The position numbers were made by a program, and so were the translations under genes. 64,000 bases of DNA, taken from contig CAZWMT010000030.1 in assembly GCA_964635055.1 (NCBI GenBank), positions 1-64,000 on the forward strand. The letters run 5' to 3'. The DNA is from JAEUJM01 sp964635055. GTDB taxonomy: Bacteria; Actinomycetota; Acidimicrobiia; Acidimicrobiales; DATDAH01. Shown one piece after another: positions 50,067 to 59,520 of this stretch; within the stretch, counting starts at the first letter, position 1, and every line of letters begins with the position of its first letter. Below the pieces are notes generated by a model. That model saw nothing but the letters and a program-made list of their open reading frames with translations. It did not search any database and was not told the DNA's origin.

Positions 50067-52562
50067 ATGGCGGATGCGACCAACGTCTCCGGTGCGATCA
50101 CCGGTTCCGAGAACACCCTGTCGTTCGAGACGGGCAAGCTGGCCGGGCTGGCCGACGGCGCCGTCGTCGCCCAGATCGGCGACACGGTGGTGCTGGTGAC
50201 GGCCACCGCGGCCAAGGGCGTGCGGGAGGGCATCGACTTCTTCCCGCTCACCGTCGACATCGAAGAGCGCATGTACGCCGCGGGCAAGATCCCCGGCTCG
50301 TTCTTCCGTCGTGAGGGCAAGGCCTCCGACCAGGCCATCCTCACCTGCCGCCTCATCGACCGGCCGCTGCGCCCGTCGTTCCCCGAGGGGTTCCGCAACG
50401 AGATCCACATCGTGGGCACCATCCTGGGTGCCGACAAGGTGAACCCGCACGACGTGCTGGCCATCAACGCCGCCTCGGCGGCCCTGTCCCTGTCGGGCAT
50501 CCCCTTCGAGGGCCCGATCGGCGCCGTCCGGGTGGCCTTCGACGCCAGTGGCACCTGGATCCCGCACCCCACCTACCAGGACGGCGACTCCAGCTCGTTC
50601 GAGATGGTCGTGGCCGGCCGCATCGGTGACGACGGCGACGTCGCCATCATGATGGTCGAGGCCGGTGGCACCGAAGCCGCCTGGAAGCTCTACGAGGAGG
50701 GCGCTCCCAAGGTCACCGAGGCGGTCATCGCCGACGGCCTCGATGCCGCCAAGGCCTGGATCCGCGAGTCGATCGACCTGCAGAACGAGCTGGTCGAGAA
50801 GGTCGGGGGCAAGAAGCCGTCGATCACCTTCACGGCCCAGGTGGACTACAGCGACGACATCTACGCCGCCGTGTCTGCTGCCGGCACCGAGCGCCTCGCC
50901 GCGGCGATGGCCATCGCCGACAAGGCCGAGCGTGACGCGGCGACCGACGCCGCCCGCGACGAGATCGTGGACGAGCTCAGCGAGCAGTTCGCCGAGGTCG
51001 ACAACGCCACCAAGCAGATCAAGGCCGCCGTGCGGTCGCTGACCAAGGCCATCGTGCGCAAGCGCATCGTGGAAGAGGGCGTGCGCATCGACGGTCGTGG
51101 CGTCACCGACATCCGGCCCCTGTCGGCCGAGGTGGGCGTGCTGCACGCGGTGCACGGCTCGGGCCTGTTCCAGCGTGGCGAGACCCAGGTGCTCAACGTG
51201 GCCACCCTGGGCATGCCCCGCATGGAGCAGATGCTCGACACCATCGGCATCGACGACCGCAAGCGCTACATGCACCACTACAACTTCCCGCCCTTCTCCA
51301 CCGGCGAGACCGGGTTCATGCGGGGGCCCAAGCGCCGCGAGATCGGTCACGGCCTGCTGGCCGAGCGGGCCCTCGTGCCGGTGATCCCCACCGTCGAGGA
51401 GTTTCCCTACACGCTGCGCACCGTGTCCGACGTGCTGTCGTCCAACGGCTCGACGTCGATGGCGTCGGTCTGCGGCTCGACCCTGTCGCTGATGGACGCC
51501 GGTGTGCCGATCAAGGCCCCGGTGGCCGGCATCGCCATGGGCCTCGTCTACGCCGAGGGCAAGTACACCGCCCTCACCGACATCCTCGGTGCCGAGGACG
51601 CCTTCGGCGACATGGACTTCAAGGTGGCCGGCACCTCCGAGTTCGTCACCGCGCTGCAGCTCGACACCAAGATCTCCGGCCTTCCCGCCGAGGTCCTGGC
51701 CAAGGCGCTCGACCAGGCCAAGGACGCCCGCCTCAAGATCCTCGAGGTCATGCACGAGGCCATCGCCGAGCCCCGTCCCGAGGTCGGCCCCACCGCCCCG
51801 AAGATCACCAGCTTCGAGATCCCGATCGACAAGATCGGCGAGGTCATCGGCCCCAAGGGCAAGGTCATCAACGCCATCCAGCAGGAGACCGGCGCCGACA
51901 TCAGCGTCGACGACGACGGCACCGTCGGCACCGTGAGCATCGGCTCGCATGACGGCGGCGTGGTGGCCGAGGCCGAGCGCCAGATCCGCCTCATCCTGAA
52001 CCCGCCCACCGCCGAGGTGGGCCAGGTGTACCAGGGCAAGGTGGTCAACATCACCAAGTTCGGTGCGTTCGTCAACATCCTCCCGGGCCGCGACGGCCTG
52101 GTCCACATCTCCAAGCTCGGCGGTGGCAAGCGCATCGACCGGGTGGAGGACGTGCTCGACCTCGGCGACGAGATCGAGGTGCGGGTGGACGACGTCGACC
52201 CCAACGGCAAGGTGTCGCTCAGCCCCGCCGACGCCCCGCCCTCCACCGGTGGCGGCGGTGGCGGTGACCGCGGTGGTCGTGACCGCGACGACCGTGGTGG
52301 CGCTCGCAGCAGCGACCGTCCCCGTGGCCGTGACCGCGAGGACCGCCCGGCCCGTGACCGTGACAGCCGCCCGTCCTCCGATGCCGAGTCGTCCGACTCG
52401 GGCAGCGGAGCGGTGGCCGTGTCCTTCGAGGACGCCTTCGAGGTCGAGCTCCGGGAGGAGTTCGGCGATCTCGGCCCGGCCGAGGCGCCCCGCAGCGGCT
52501 CCGGCGGTGAAGGTGGCGGCCGTGGCCGCGGCGACCGTGGTCGTCGCGGCGGGCGTCGCTGA
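50067..52562 (+). CDS. pnp: Polyribonucleotide nucleotidyltransferase (PNPase)
   Basis: 831 residues from ATG 50067, with GAGAGGAGG upstream. Two RNase PH domains (FFPLTVDIEERMYAAGKIPG in the first; PLSAEVGVLHAVHGSGLFQR in the second), with the active-site region DILGAEDAFGDMDFK. A KH domain (IGPKGKVINAIQQETGADI) and an S1 domain (GQVYQGKVVNITKFGAFVNI) follow. The last 90 residues are Arg/Gly/Asp-rich and may bind RNA. It degrades and polymerises RNA 3' ends, and in actinobacteria is the main poly-tailing enzyme. Confidence 0.98.
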   Translation: MADATNVSGAITGSENTLSFETGKLAGLADGAVVAQIGDTVVLVTATAAKGVREGIDFFPLTVDIEERMYAAGKIPGSFFRREGKASDQAILTCRLIDRPLRPSFPEGFRNEIHIVGTILGADKVNPHDVLAINAASAALSLSGIPFEGPIGAVRVAFDASGTWIPHPTYQDGDSSSFEMVVAGRIGDDGDVAIMMVEAGGTEAAWKLYEEGAPKVTEAVIADGLDAAKAWIRESIDLQNELVEKVGGKKPSITFTAQVDYSDDIYAAVSAAGTERLAAAMAIADKAERDAATDAARDEIVDELSEQFAEVDNATKQIKAAVRSLTKAIVRKRIVEEGVRIDGRGVTDIRPLSAEVGVLHAVHGSGLFQRGETQVLNVATLGMPRMEQMLDTIGIDDRKRYMHHYNFPPFSTGETGFMRGPKRREIGHGLLAERALVPVIPTVEEFPYTLRTVSDVLSSNGSTSMASVCGSTLSLMDAGVPIKAPVAGIAMGLVYAEGKYTALTDILGAEDAFGDMDFKVAGTSEFVTALQLDTKISGLPAEVLAKALDQAKDARLKILEVMHEAIAEPRPEVGPTAPKITSFEIPIDKIGEVIGPKGKVINAIQQETGADISVDDDGTVGTVSIGSHDGGVVAEAERQIRLILNPPTAEVGQVYQGKVVNITKFGAFVNILPGRDGLVHISKLGGGKRIDRVEDVLDLGDEIEVRVDDVDPNGKVSLSPADAPPSTGGGGGGDRGGRDRDDRGGARSSDRPRGRDREDRPARDRDSRPSSDAESSDSGSGAVAVSFEDAFEVELREEFGDLGPAEAPRSGSGGEGGGRGRGDRGRRGGRR

Positions 52563-53902
52563 GCACCACCCTGCCCTCGAACACCTCGTCCTCGAACACC
52601 CTGCCCTCGAACACCCTGCCCGGCAACGGGCGCCCGGACGGTGCGTCGGCTGACGCCGGCGACACCGTCCGCATCACCACCCTCGACAACGGCCTCCGTG
52701 TCGTCACCGAGCGCATGGACTCCGTGCGCTCGGTGACGACCGGGGTCTGGGTCGGGGTCGGCGCTCGTGACGAGGACGAGGCGCTCTCCGGCGCCTCCCA
52801 CTTCCTCGAGCACCTGCTGTTCAAGGGAACGGACTCACGCTCGGCCCAGGACATCGCCGAGTCGGTCGACGCGGTGGGCGGCGAGATGAACGCCTTCACC
52901 GCCAAGGAGTACACCGCCTACTACACCCGGCTCCCCGCCGCCGAGGTCGACTTCGGCCTCGACCTGCTGGCCGACGTGGTCTGCGCGCCGGCGTTCCGCC
53001 CCGACGAGATCGACGCCGAGCGCCAGGTGATCCTCGAAGAGATCCTGATGAGCGAGGACACCCCCGACGACCGGGCCCACACGCTCGTGTTCGAGGCGCG
53101 GTACCCCGGTCACCCGCTGGGGCGTGAGGTGCTCGGCAGCCCCGACACCATCGAGGCCATGACCCGCGACCAGATCTCGGGCTTCCACGGCCACCACTAC
53201 CGGCCCGAGAACCTGGTGGTGGCGGCCGCAGGGTTGCTGGACCACGACGCCGTGGTCGAGCGGGTCGCCGGGGGCTTCGCGGGGCTCGCCGCGGGGTCCC
53301 GGCCCAACCGGACCCCGCCGACAGGCGCGGCGCTCCCGTCGGCGGTGCTGCGTCGGCCCACCGAGCAGGTCCACCTGGCCATGGCGTGGCCGGGCTTCGA
53401 CCACGAGGACCCCGATCGGTACGCCCTGTCGGTGGCCAACCACGTGCTGGGTGGGGGCACCGCCAGCCGGCTGTTCCAGGAGGTCCGCGAGAAGCGGGGC
53501 CTGGCCTACTCGGTGTACTCCTCACCGTCGTCCTACGTGGACACGGGCATCGTCATGGTCGAGCTGGGCACGGCGCCGAGCCGGATGGGCGAGGCGGTCG
53601 ACGTGGTCGACCGGGTGATCGCCGACCTGCTGGCCGATGGTGTCACCGACAAGGAGCTCGACGTGGCCCGGGGCTATCTCGAGGGCTCGATGGTGCTGGG
53701 CCTCGAGGACAGCGGCAGCCGCATGGGGCGCATCGGCAGCAACATGTGCATCCGGGGCAAGGTCACACCGCTGGAGGAGCACGTGCGCAGGATCCGTGGC
53801 GTCACCCACGACGACGTCCGCCACGTGCTGCAGCGGGTGTTCGGCGCCAATCGCACGTTGGCCGCCGTCGGCCCGCTCGACGAGGCGGACCTGCCGGCCT
53901 GA
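52559..53902 (+). CDS. M16-family zinc peptidase (insulinase-like), probable CTG start
   Basis: Inverted zinc motif HFLEH followed downstream by ERQVILEEI, FTAKEYTAYYTRLP, and the C-terminal-half signature RGLAYSVYSSPSSYVDTG. The first family beta strand (VRITTLDNGLRVVTERM) lies upstream of the only ATG (52715), and that frame has no ATG, GTG or TTG back to the pnp stop. CTG 52559 overlaps the pnp stop as CTGA, the same geometry as ATGA overlaps elsewhere. From there the protein has 447 residues with a repeated LPSNT head. Order pnp-M16-dapB is conserved. If ATG 52715 were used, 395 residues remain and the fold would lack a strand. Confidence 0.9.
   Translation: MSTTLPSNTSSSNTLPSNTLPGNGRPDGASADAGDTVRITTLDNGLRVVTERMDSVRSVTTGVWVGVGARDEDEALSGASHFLEHLLFKGTDSRSAQDIAESVDAVGGEMNAFTAKEYTAYYTRLPAAEVDFGLDLLADVVCAPAFRPDEIDAERQVILEEILMSEDTPDDRAHTLVFEARYPGHPLGREVLGSPDTIEAMTRDQISGFHGHHYRPENLVVAAAGLLDHDAVVERVAGGFAGLAAGSRPNRTPPTGAALPSAVLRRPTEQVHLAMAWPGFDHEDPDRYALSVANHVLGGGTASRLFQEVREKRGLAYSVYSSPSSYVDTGIVMVELGTAPSRMGEAVDVVDRVIADLLADGVTDKELDVARGYLEGSMVLGLEDSGSRMGRIGSNMCIRGKVTPLEEHVRRIRGVTHDDVRHVLQRVFGANRTLAAVGPLDEADLPA
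52571..52630 (+). repeat. Four 15-bp tandem units at the start of the M16 gene
   Basis: Units CTGCCCTCGAACACC, TCGTCCTCGAACACC, CTGCCCTCGAACACC and CTGCCCGGCAACGGG encode LPSNT-SSSNT-LPSNT-LPGNG in the M16 frame. The in-frame length supports translation of this segment. Confidence 0.85.
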
Positions 53903-53996
53903 TCCACCGCGGGCGGCCGTCGGCCGGCAGGTGGGGGAGGGCCCGGAGCCCCCGGTGCCCCGTCAGGCCACGAGGGGTGGCAGCACCGGCAGCACG

Positions 53997-56660
53997 TCAC
54001 GGGCCGAGGCCGGCACTGACGACGGCCGTGGTCCCCGCTCCGATGGCGATGGGCGTGGCGCCACCGAAGTCCGTGGCGTCGTGCCAGTACTCCTGGCGCC
54101 GGGCCCCGGTGGGGTCGACGATGGTGACCCGGTACATGCCGGGCGCCAGGCCGCCGATCGTGTAGGCGCCGTCGGCGGCCGAGACGGCACCGCCGGCGGG
54201 ACCGGTCGGACCGATGGCGACGACCCAAGCGCCGCCCAGCGGGGTGTGGGACGGGTCGTCGGTGATCGTGCCGGTGACCGCGCCCGTCGTGGGGTCGAGC
54301 GCCGCCAGGGTGCTGGCCGGTGCGGTGACCGACGCGGCGTCGGCGATCCCGTGGTACGGACGGCCGTCGTGCCACTCCATGGCGTGGCGGCCGCTGGCGT
54401 CGAGGAAGGCCAGCTTGTAGGCGGTGGCGGGCACGTCCATGCGGTAGGTGCCGGTCGCGCCGGTCACGGTGGCGGCGGTGAGCGCGTAGTCCGCGGCTCG
54501 TAGGGCGAGCACGATCACCCCGCGGAGCGGCGTGGCCGTGCCCGACTCGGTGATCGACCCCGTGAGGGGCGCGCTGCCGGGCGTCGCCGCTCGCGTCGGC
54601 AGGGCGATGTCGGCCGCGGCCGCCCCGCCGGCTGCCACGGTGACCGACGCGGCCGCGGTGGGGTCGGGGGTGCCGGCGTAGAACGCCGTGGCGTGCCCGC
54701 CCGTCGGGTCGAAGTACACGATCTTGTACGCCCCCGCGGCCACGTGGTCGAACCGGTAGTGGCCCGTGGCGTCCGCGACGACGGCCGTCTGCGGGGCGCC
54801 GGTGGCGGCGTCGAGCGTGACGGCCCAGGCGCCCCCGACGGGCGCGCCACTGGTGCCGTCGGTGATCACCCCGGTGATCGACCCGCGGGTGGGTGCCATG
54901 GTCGTGGTGACGTCGGTGGGAAGGCCACGGTCCACCGTCACCGTGGTCGGGGGGCCGAAGAAGGCGGACCGGTGGTCGCCGCTCGAGTCGATCAGGTACA
55001 CGTGGTACGAACCGGAGGCGGTCGGGGCGCGGAAGTTGCCGTCGGCGTCGGCCACGACCGCGCCGGCGAGCGACAGGTCGCCGGCCCGGAGCAGGGCCAC
55101 CCCGGCCCACGGCACGGGCGCGCCCGACACGGCGTCGACGACCGTGCCGGTCACCCCGGGTGCGCTGCCCGCCATCGCGTCCATCCCGGCTCGCATGGCC
55201 TCGGCGTCGATCTCGTCGGTCTCGACCGGGACCGCCCGGTAGGTGCTGATGCCCTCGACGGTCAGCACCGGCTGGCCGTTCGGGCCCAGCTCGGTGAAGA
55301 ACGTGTTCCAGCCTCCCCAGCTGACGACCCAGTTGCCCCCCGAGGTGCGTCGGGCCGAGCCCAGGCCGAACGAGTAGCCGGCGCGGGCGTCGGTGACGGT
55401 CTCGACCAGGGTGGCCCGGCGTGCGGTGGCGTCGATCGTGAAGCGCAGCACCCGGGGGCGCCGCGCCAGCGCCCTCGTGCCGTTGTCGAACACGCTCACC
55501 GTGCCGTCGGCCAGGATGCGGGCGTCGTGCTGGCCGCTGAACAGGCGGAGCACCTCGGCGTCGGTCAGCTGCTGCGGACCGTCGAACACGCTCAGGCTCT
55601 GCGGGGTGGTGGTGCCCCCGAGCTTCCAGTGGATCCCCCCGGTCGCCATGTCGATGTCGTAGACGGCGTCGAGGTTGCGGATGGACACGAGCAGGCGCCC
55701 GTTGCCGTCGGGCTCGACGGAGTTGGCGTGGCCCCAGACCAGCTTGTAGGCGTCGGGGGACATCTCGGCCGCGTCGATGTGGTCCTGGGTGCGCCACGAC
55801 CACACCTCGTGGCCGGCGTCGTCGAGCCGCACGAAGCGGGCCTCCTCCTCGAGGCCCCGGTCGGAGTCGTAGTACTGGAACCCCACCAGGTCGCCGTCGG
55901 GCATCCGCTGCAGGTCGTGATGGTCGAGGCCGTCGTGCACGACACGCGTGGGAGTGCCATCCCAGGCCCGCACGTAGTAGTCGCCGCCGGGCACCGTGGT
56001 GACGATCTGGCCGTCGATGATCTTGGCGTCCACCGGGGCGCCCGGGGCCTCGTTCAACCACCAGACCGGCGTGCCCTCGGCGTTCAGGACGATGTCCCAG
56101 TTGGTATGGGTGACCACGTAGAAGGCGGCCTGGGGGGTGCCCGTCACGGTGGTGGTGAGTGTGGGGAAGCCGGCCGGGAGGCAACGGACGCGGTAGCGGG
56201 TCACCGCGGCGGACGGCTCGGAGGTGGGGGCCACGTCGAAGCGGACGGTCGTGGTCGCCGGGGGCGTGACCGAGTAGGAGAACGAGTCCGTCAGTGTGGA
56301 CGGGGCCGGTGCGCCGGGCCCGAGCGCGACCGCGCGCACCCGGTAGCCGGGCGCGGCGGTTCCCGTGAACGTCAGTGCCTGCCCGTTGTGGCAGCGGATC
56401 ACGTAGTCCCGCCGGTCGGGTGCGAACGCCAGGTTCAGGGCGTCGGGAGCGGCCGACAGCGCGGTGAGGCCCGCGACCGCGGCGGGTGCCGCCCGGTCGG
56501 CGCTGGTGGCCCGGGTCGGTCCGGCTCGGGCAGTGCCGGATGTCGTGAGGCAGGTCGCCAAGATCAGCGCGGCCACGCACACGATCCGGGTGCCGCCGGC
56601 GGTGCGGCGTGGTGCGGTCGTCGGGGGGGCTCCGATGACCGCACGGTAGCCGCGTGGCAC
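53997..56660 (-). CDS. Large secreted arylsulfotransferase-like protein with four C-terminal Ig-like/carboxypeptidase-regulatory repeats
   Basis: 887 residues. A signal peptide (about 25-46; IVCVAALILATCLTTSG then TARA) is followed by a beta-sandwich (60-170) and an ASST-type beta-propeller (about 175-500) with TNWDIVLNAEGTPVWWLNE, HHDLQRMPDGDLVGFQYYDS, VWGHANSVEPDGNGRLLVSI and FSGQHDARILADG. The His residues in these motifs match the ligand/catalytic positions of arylsulfotransferases. Residues about 535-885 form four units of T-G-x-[IV]-T-D...GxYR...Y-x-[IV]-x-F-x-D-x-[ST]-G. It may transfer sulfate between phenols, or be a surface-binding protein. It stands alone between convergent M16 and divergent dapB. 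Start GTG uncertain. Confidence 0.82.
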   Translation of the reverse strand: MPRGYRAVIGAPPTTAPRRTAGGTRIVCVAALILATCLTTSGTARAGPTRATSADRAAPAAVAGLTALSAAPDALNLAFAPDRRDYVIRCHNGQALTFTGTAAPGYRVRAVALGPGAPAPSTLTDSFSYSVTPPATTTVRFDVAPTSEPSAAVTRYRVRCLPAGFPTLTTTVTGTPQAAFYVVTHTNWDIVLNAEGTPVWWLNEAPGAPVDAKIIDGQIVTTVPGGDYYVRAWDGTPTRVVHDGLDHHDLQRMPDGDLVGFQYYDSDRGLEEEARFVRLDDAGHEVWSWRTQDHIDAAEMSPDAYKLVWGHANSVEPDGNGRLLVSIRNLDAVYDIDMATGGIHWKLGGTTTPQSLSVFDGPQQLTDAEVLRLFSGQHDARILADGTVSVFDNGTRALARRPRVLRFTIDATARRATLVETVTDARAGYSFGLGSARRTSGGNWVVSWGGWNTFFTELGPNGQPVLTVEGISTYRAVPVETDEIDAEAMRAGMDAMAGSAPGVTGTVVDAVSGAPVPWAGVALLRAGDLSLAGAVVADADGNFRAPTASGSYHVYLIDSSGDHRSAFFGPPTTVTVDRGLPTDVTTTMAPTRGSITGVITDGTSGAPVGGAWAVTLDAATGAPQTAVVADATGHYRFDHVAAGAYKIVYFDPTGGHATAFYAGTPDPTAAASVTVAAGGAAAADIALPTRAATPGSAPLTGSITESGTATPLRGVIVLALRAADYALTAATVTGATGTYRMDVPATAYKLAFLDASGRHAMEWHDGRPYHGIADAASVTAPASTLAALDPTTGAVTGTITDDPSHTPLGGAWVVAIGPTGPAGGAVSAADGAYTIGGLAPGMYRVTIVDPTGARRQEYWHDATDFGGATPIAIGAGTTAVVSAGLGP

Positions 56661-56734
56661 GACGGGCGATCGGGCGGTCGGAGCGAGTCGTGCGGTCCGG
56701 CGGTCGGGGCAGGAGGGTGCCCACAGCGTGCCGG

Positions 56735-56740
56735 TAGGGT
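56735..56740 (+). promoter_or_regulatory. -10-like hexamer of dapB
   Basis: TAGGGT lies 6 bases before the dapB ATG; no ribosome site intervenes. Confidence 0.5.
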
Positions 56741-56746
56741 GCGGTC

Positions 56747-57514
56747 ATGACGATCAGCGTCGGGGTTTTCGGTGCCGGCGGCCGCATGGGCGCCACGGTC
56801 TGTCGGGCAGTGGCCGACGACGACGGGCTCGAGTTGGTCGCCGCCGTCGACCCGCACCACACGGGCGCGGTGATCGCCGGGGTCACCGTCGCCGCCGACG
56901 CACGGGCCTTGGCCGACGCCGGGGCCGAGGTGGCGGTCGACTTCACCCACCTCGAGGCGTCTCGCGAGAACCTGGCCTGGCTGGCCGGGCACGGCGTCCA
57001 CGCGGTGGTCGGCACCACCGGGTTCACCGCCGACGACCTCGACCGCTTCCGGGCCACCTTCACCGACAGCAACTGCCTGATCGCCCCCAACTTCGCCATC
57101 GGCGCGGTGCTGATGATGCGCTTCGCCGAGTTGGCCGCCCCCCACTTCGAGACCGCCGAGATCATCGAGTTGCACCACGACCGCAAGATCGATGCCCCCT
57201 CGGGCACGGCCATGCGCACCGCGGAACGCATGGCCGCGGCATCGGCGCAATGGGGCGACGACCCCACCACGACCACCGTCGTCGCCGGCGCACGCGGGGG
57301 TGATGGTCCCGGCCACATCCGGGTGCACTCGGTGCGCCTACGGGGCGTCGTGGCCCACCAGGAGGTGCTGCTCGGCACCACGGGCCAGACCCTCACCATC
57401 CGCCACGACAGCTACGACCGCTCGTCGTTCATGCCGGGTGTGGTGCTGGCCGTGAAAGAGGTGGCGAACCACCCCGGGGTGACGATCGGCCTCGACTCGC
57501 TGCTCGGCCTGTGA
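56747..57514 (+). CDS. dapB: 4-hydroxy-tetrahydrodipicolinate reductase
   Basis: 255 residues. NAD(P)H-binding VGVFGAGGRMGATV at the start, the VGTTGF loop, and the catalytic/substrate signature ELHHDRKIDAPSGTAMRTAE. It reduces the DapA product in lysine and diaminopimelate synthesis, supplying the cell wall. dapA and thyX, frequent neighbours in actinobacteria, are not adjacent. Start and length normal. Confidence 0.98.
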   Translation: MTISVGVFGAGGRMGATVCRAVADDDGLELVAAVDPHHTGAVIAGVTVAADARALADAGAEVAVDFTHLEASRENLAWLAGHGVHAVVGTTGFTADDLDRFRATFTDSNCLIAPNFAIGAVLMMRFAELAAPHFETAEIIELHHDRKIDAPSGTAMRTAERMAAASAQWGDDPTTTTVVAGARGGDGPGHIRVHSVRLRGVVAHQEVLLGTTGQTLTIRHDSYDRSSFMPGVVLAVKEVANHPGVTIGLDSLLGL

Positions 57515-57531
57515 GCCGAGCCGGCCGGACG

Positions 57532-57561
57532 TGGCGCTGACCGACCGCAGGCCCAGCGCCA
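57532..57561. terminator. Possible convergent hairpin between dapB and the winged-helix gene
   Basis: TGGCGCT pairs with AGCGCCA around a 16-base loop in the short gap between convergent genes. No T tract; weak. Confidence 0.3.
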
Positions 57562-57568
57562 ACCCGCT

Positions 57569-58684
57569 TCAGCGGCCGATGATCCGCACCCTGGGCCGGT
57601 CGGCGTCGGGGGCGAGGAAGGCCAGCAGGCGCTCACCCTCGGACTCGAGGTCGGCCCGATGGTCGGGGGACACGTCGCGCAACAGCTCGACCCGCAACTC
57701 CGGTCGGCCGGGAGGGTCCGTGTCGAGCCGCCACGATGCCCCGACGAACCCGTCGATCAGCACCCCGCAGGCGAACGCGCCGTTCGGGCCGGACGCCAGG
57801 CCGCGGCGCGCCTCCTCGTCGACGATGCGGGTGCGGTCGGCGTGGGAGAGCAACACGTTGTCGTACTCGCCGAGGAAGCGCACGGGAGCGGGGGTGTCCG
57901 GCCGGGGCAGTCGACCGCGGGGCACGTCGAACAGCTCGCGGCCGCGCTCGTCGCGGAAGGTGCGCAGACCCGGCCGGAGGCGCTCGAACACCTCGGCCAG
58001 ACCGGTGATCGTCGACCACTTCTGGGCGTCGGCCACGGTGGCCGGCCCGAACGCGGCCAGGTAGCGGGGCACCACGTCGTCCCACGAGGGCTGCGGGTGC
58101 AGCGGCCGACCCACCCAGGTGTCGACCGGTGTGGTGCGCACCTGGCCGCCCTGGCCGAGGATGCCCCGGGGTGGCACCTGGGCCATCGGGAGCAGGCAGC
58201 GGACCGCGTGGGCCAGGGTGCGGCGATCGACGTCGGGCCACCGCTCGCTCAGGAAGGCGCCGATCTCCGCGTTGGTGCGTGGCTGCGCATCGACGAACGG
58301 GCGCACCGCGTCGATCAGCGCGCCGGCATCCACCTGTCGGATGGTTGCGTAGGTGGCGTTGCCGTACAGCTCGCGCTCGGTCACCGGCTGCGCCAGTGTG
58401 CGCAGCGCCAGGGCGTCGTCTGCGGTGAGGAGGTGGACCGTCGAGCGCATGGCCGCGATGCGCACCGCCCGTCGACTGAGGAGCAGTCGGTCGAGCTGGC
58501 CGGCCTCGAAGCCGTCGAGCCGGGCCAGCAGCGCCAGGTACGGGGGCAGCGTGGCCTGTGCCTGGAGACCCACCAGTCGTTCGATGGCCCGCATCGGGCT
58601 GACCCGCTGCCGGCGCAGGAGCAACTGGCGATCGAGCAGGGCCCGGTTGAGCGCACGGGTGTCGAGGGTGCGCTCGGCGGCCAC
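57569..58684 (-). CDS. Winged-helix DNA-binding-domain protein (HTH_42 family)
   Basis: 371 residues from GTG 58684, 11 bases after the SDR gene stop. Typical stretches are VGLQAQATLPPYLALLARLD, RAVRIAAMRSTVHLLTADDA, FLGEYDNVLLSHADRTRIVD and GFVGASWRLD. Members of this actinobacteria-rich family resemble DNA-glycosylase-like proteins (AlkX/YcaQ relatives), some of which unhook DNA crosslinks. Whether this member is a glycosylase cannot be said. It is the last gene of a three-gene minus-strand unit with SDR and DedA-like genes. Confidence 0.85.
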   Translation of the reverse strand: MAAERTLDTRALNRALLDRQLLLRRQRVSPMRAIERLVGLQAQATLPPYLALLARLDGFEAGQLDRLLLSRRAVRIAAMRSTVHLLTADDALALRTLAQPVTERELYGNATYATIRQVDAGALIDAVRPFVDAQPRTNAEIGAFLSERWPDVDRRTLAHAVRCLLPMAQVPPRGILGQGGQVRTTPVDTWVGRPLHPQPSWDDVVPRYLAAFGPATVADAQKWSTITGLAEVFERLRPGLRTFRDERGRELFDVPRGRLPRPDTPAPVRFLGEYDNVLLSHADRTRIVDEEARRGLASGPNGAFACGVLIDGFVGASWRLDTDPPGRPELRVELLRDVSPDHRADLESEGERLLAFLAPDADRPRVRIIGR

Positions 58685-58695
58685 CGGTGGTGCCC

Positions 58696-59520
58696 TCAGC
58701 TGCGGCGGTGCACGCGGGTGGCGCTCGACTGGTCGCGGGCCAGCACCACGATCTGGTCGATGTTCACGTGGCTCGGTCGGGTGGCCGACCAGGCCACGCA
58801 GTCGGCGATGTCGTCCGCGGTCAGGGGCGTGACGCCCTCGTAGACGGCGTCGGCCTTGGCCCGGTCGCCACCGAAGCGCACCAGGCTGAACTCGGTCTCG
58901 ACCATGCCCGGATCGATCTCGGTCACCCGGACAGGCTCGCCGAGGAGCTCCTGGCGCAGCACGCCCATCACCGCGCGGGCCGCGAACTTCGCCGCGTTGT
59001 ACCCGCCGCCGCCCGCGTAGGGCTCGATGCCGGCGATCGAGCCGATGGTGATGACGTGCCCGTCGCCACTGGCGATCAGCTTGGGCAGCAGCGCCCGCGT
59101 CATGCGCATCACCCCCAGCACGTTCGAGTCGTACATGGCCTGCCAGTCGTCGTCGTTGGCCGCGGCGATCGGGTCGCGGCCCAGCGCGCCGCCGGCGTTG
59201 TTCACCAGCAGCGAGCATCGGGGCACCTGGTCGCAGAACCGCTCGACCGACGCGGCATCGGTGACGTCGAGCGGCAGGGCCGTCGCCCCGATCGGCTCGG
59301 CGACGGCGCGCAGCCGGTCGAGGCGCCGGGCGCCGGCGACCACCTCGAACCCGTCCGCGGCCAGGCGGGCCGCGGTGGCCGCGCCGATGCCCGAGCTGGC
59401 GCCGGTGACCACCGCGACGGGCCGGTGCGGTGCCCCTGGGCCGTGGGCAGCCCCGGGCTCGCCGGTCTGCTCCAGGTGGGCGGAGTCCGGCTCGGCGGCT
59501 GCCCCGGGGTCGTCGGTCAT
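58696..59520 (-). CDS. Short-chain dehydrogenase/reductase
   Basis: 274 residues from ATG 59520, overlapping the upstream gene by 4 bases. Rossmann motif VVTGASSGIGAATA near 38, NNAG near 108, catalytic Ser in ITIGSIAGIEPYA and Y-x3-K in GGYNAAKFAA. It is of the NAD(P)-dependent YdfG-like class. The first 33 residues are a disordered head. Substrate unknown. Confidence 0.9.
   Translation of the reverse strand: MTDDPGAAAEPDSAHLEQTGEPGAAHGPGAPHRPVAVVTGASSGIGAATAARLAADGFEVVAGARRLDRLRAVAEPIGATALPLDVTDAASVERFCDQVPRCSLLVNNAGGALGRDPIAAANDDDWQAMYDSNVLGVMRMTRALLPKLIASGDGHVITIGSIAGIEPYAGGGGYNAAKFAARAVMGVLRQELLGEPVRVTEIDPGMVETEFSLVRFGGDRAKADAVYEGVTPLTADDIADCVAWSATRPSHVNIDQIVVLARDQSSATRVHRRS

Noticed and set aside
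53674..57399. A 1241-residue open frame on the minus strand over the M16, arylsulfotransferase-like and dapB genes
   Set aside because: Composition is typical of an out-of-frame reading, and no domain is recognisable. Real proteins occupy the other frames.
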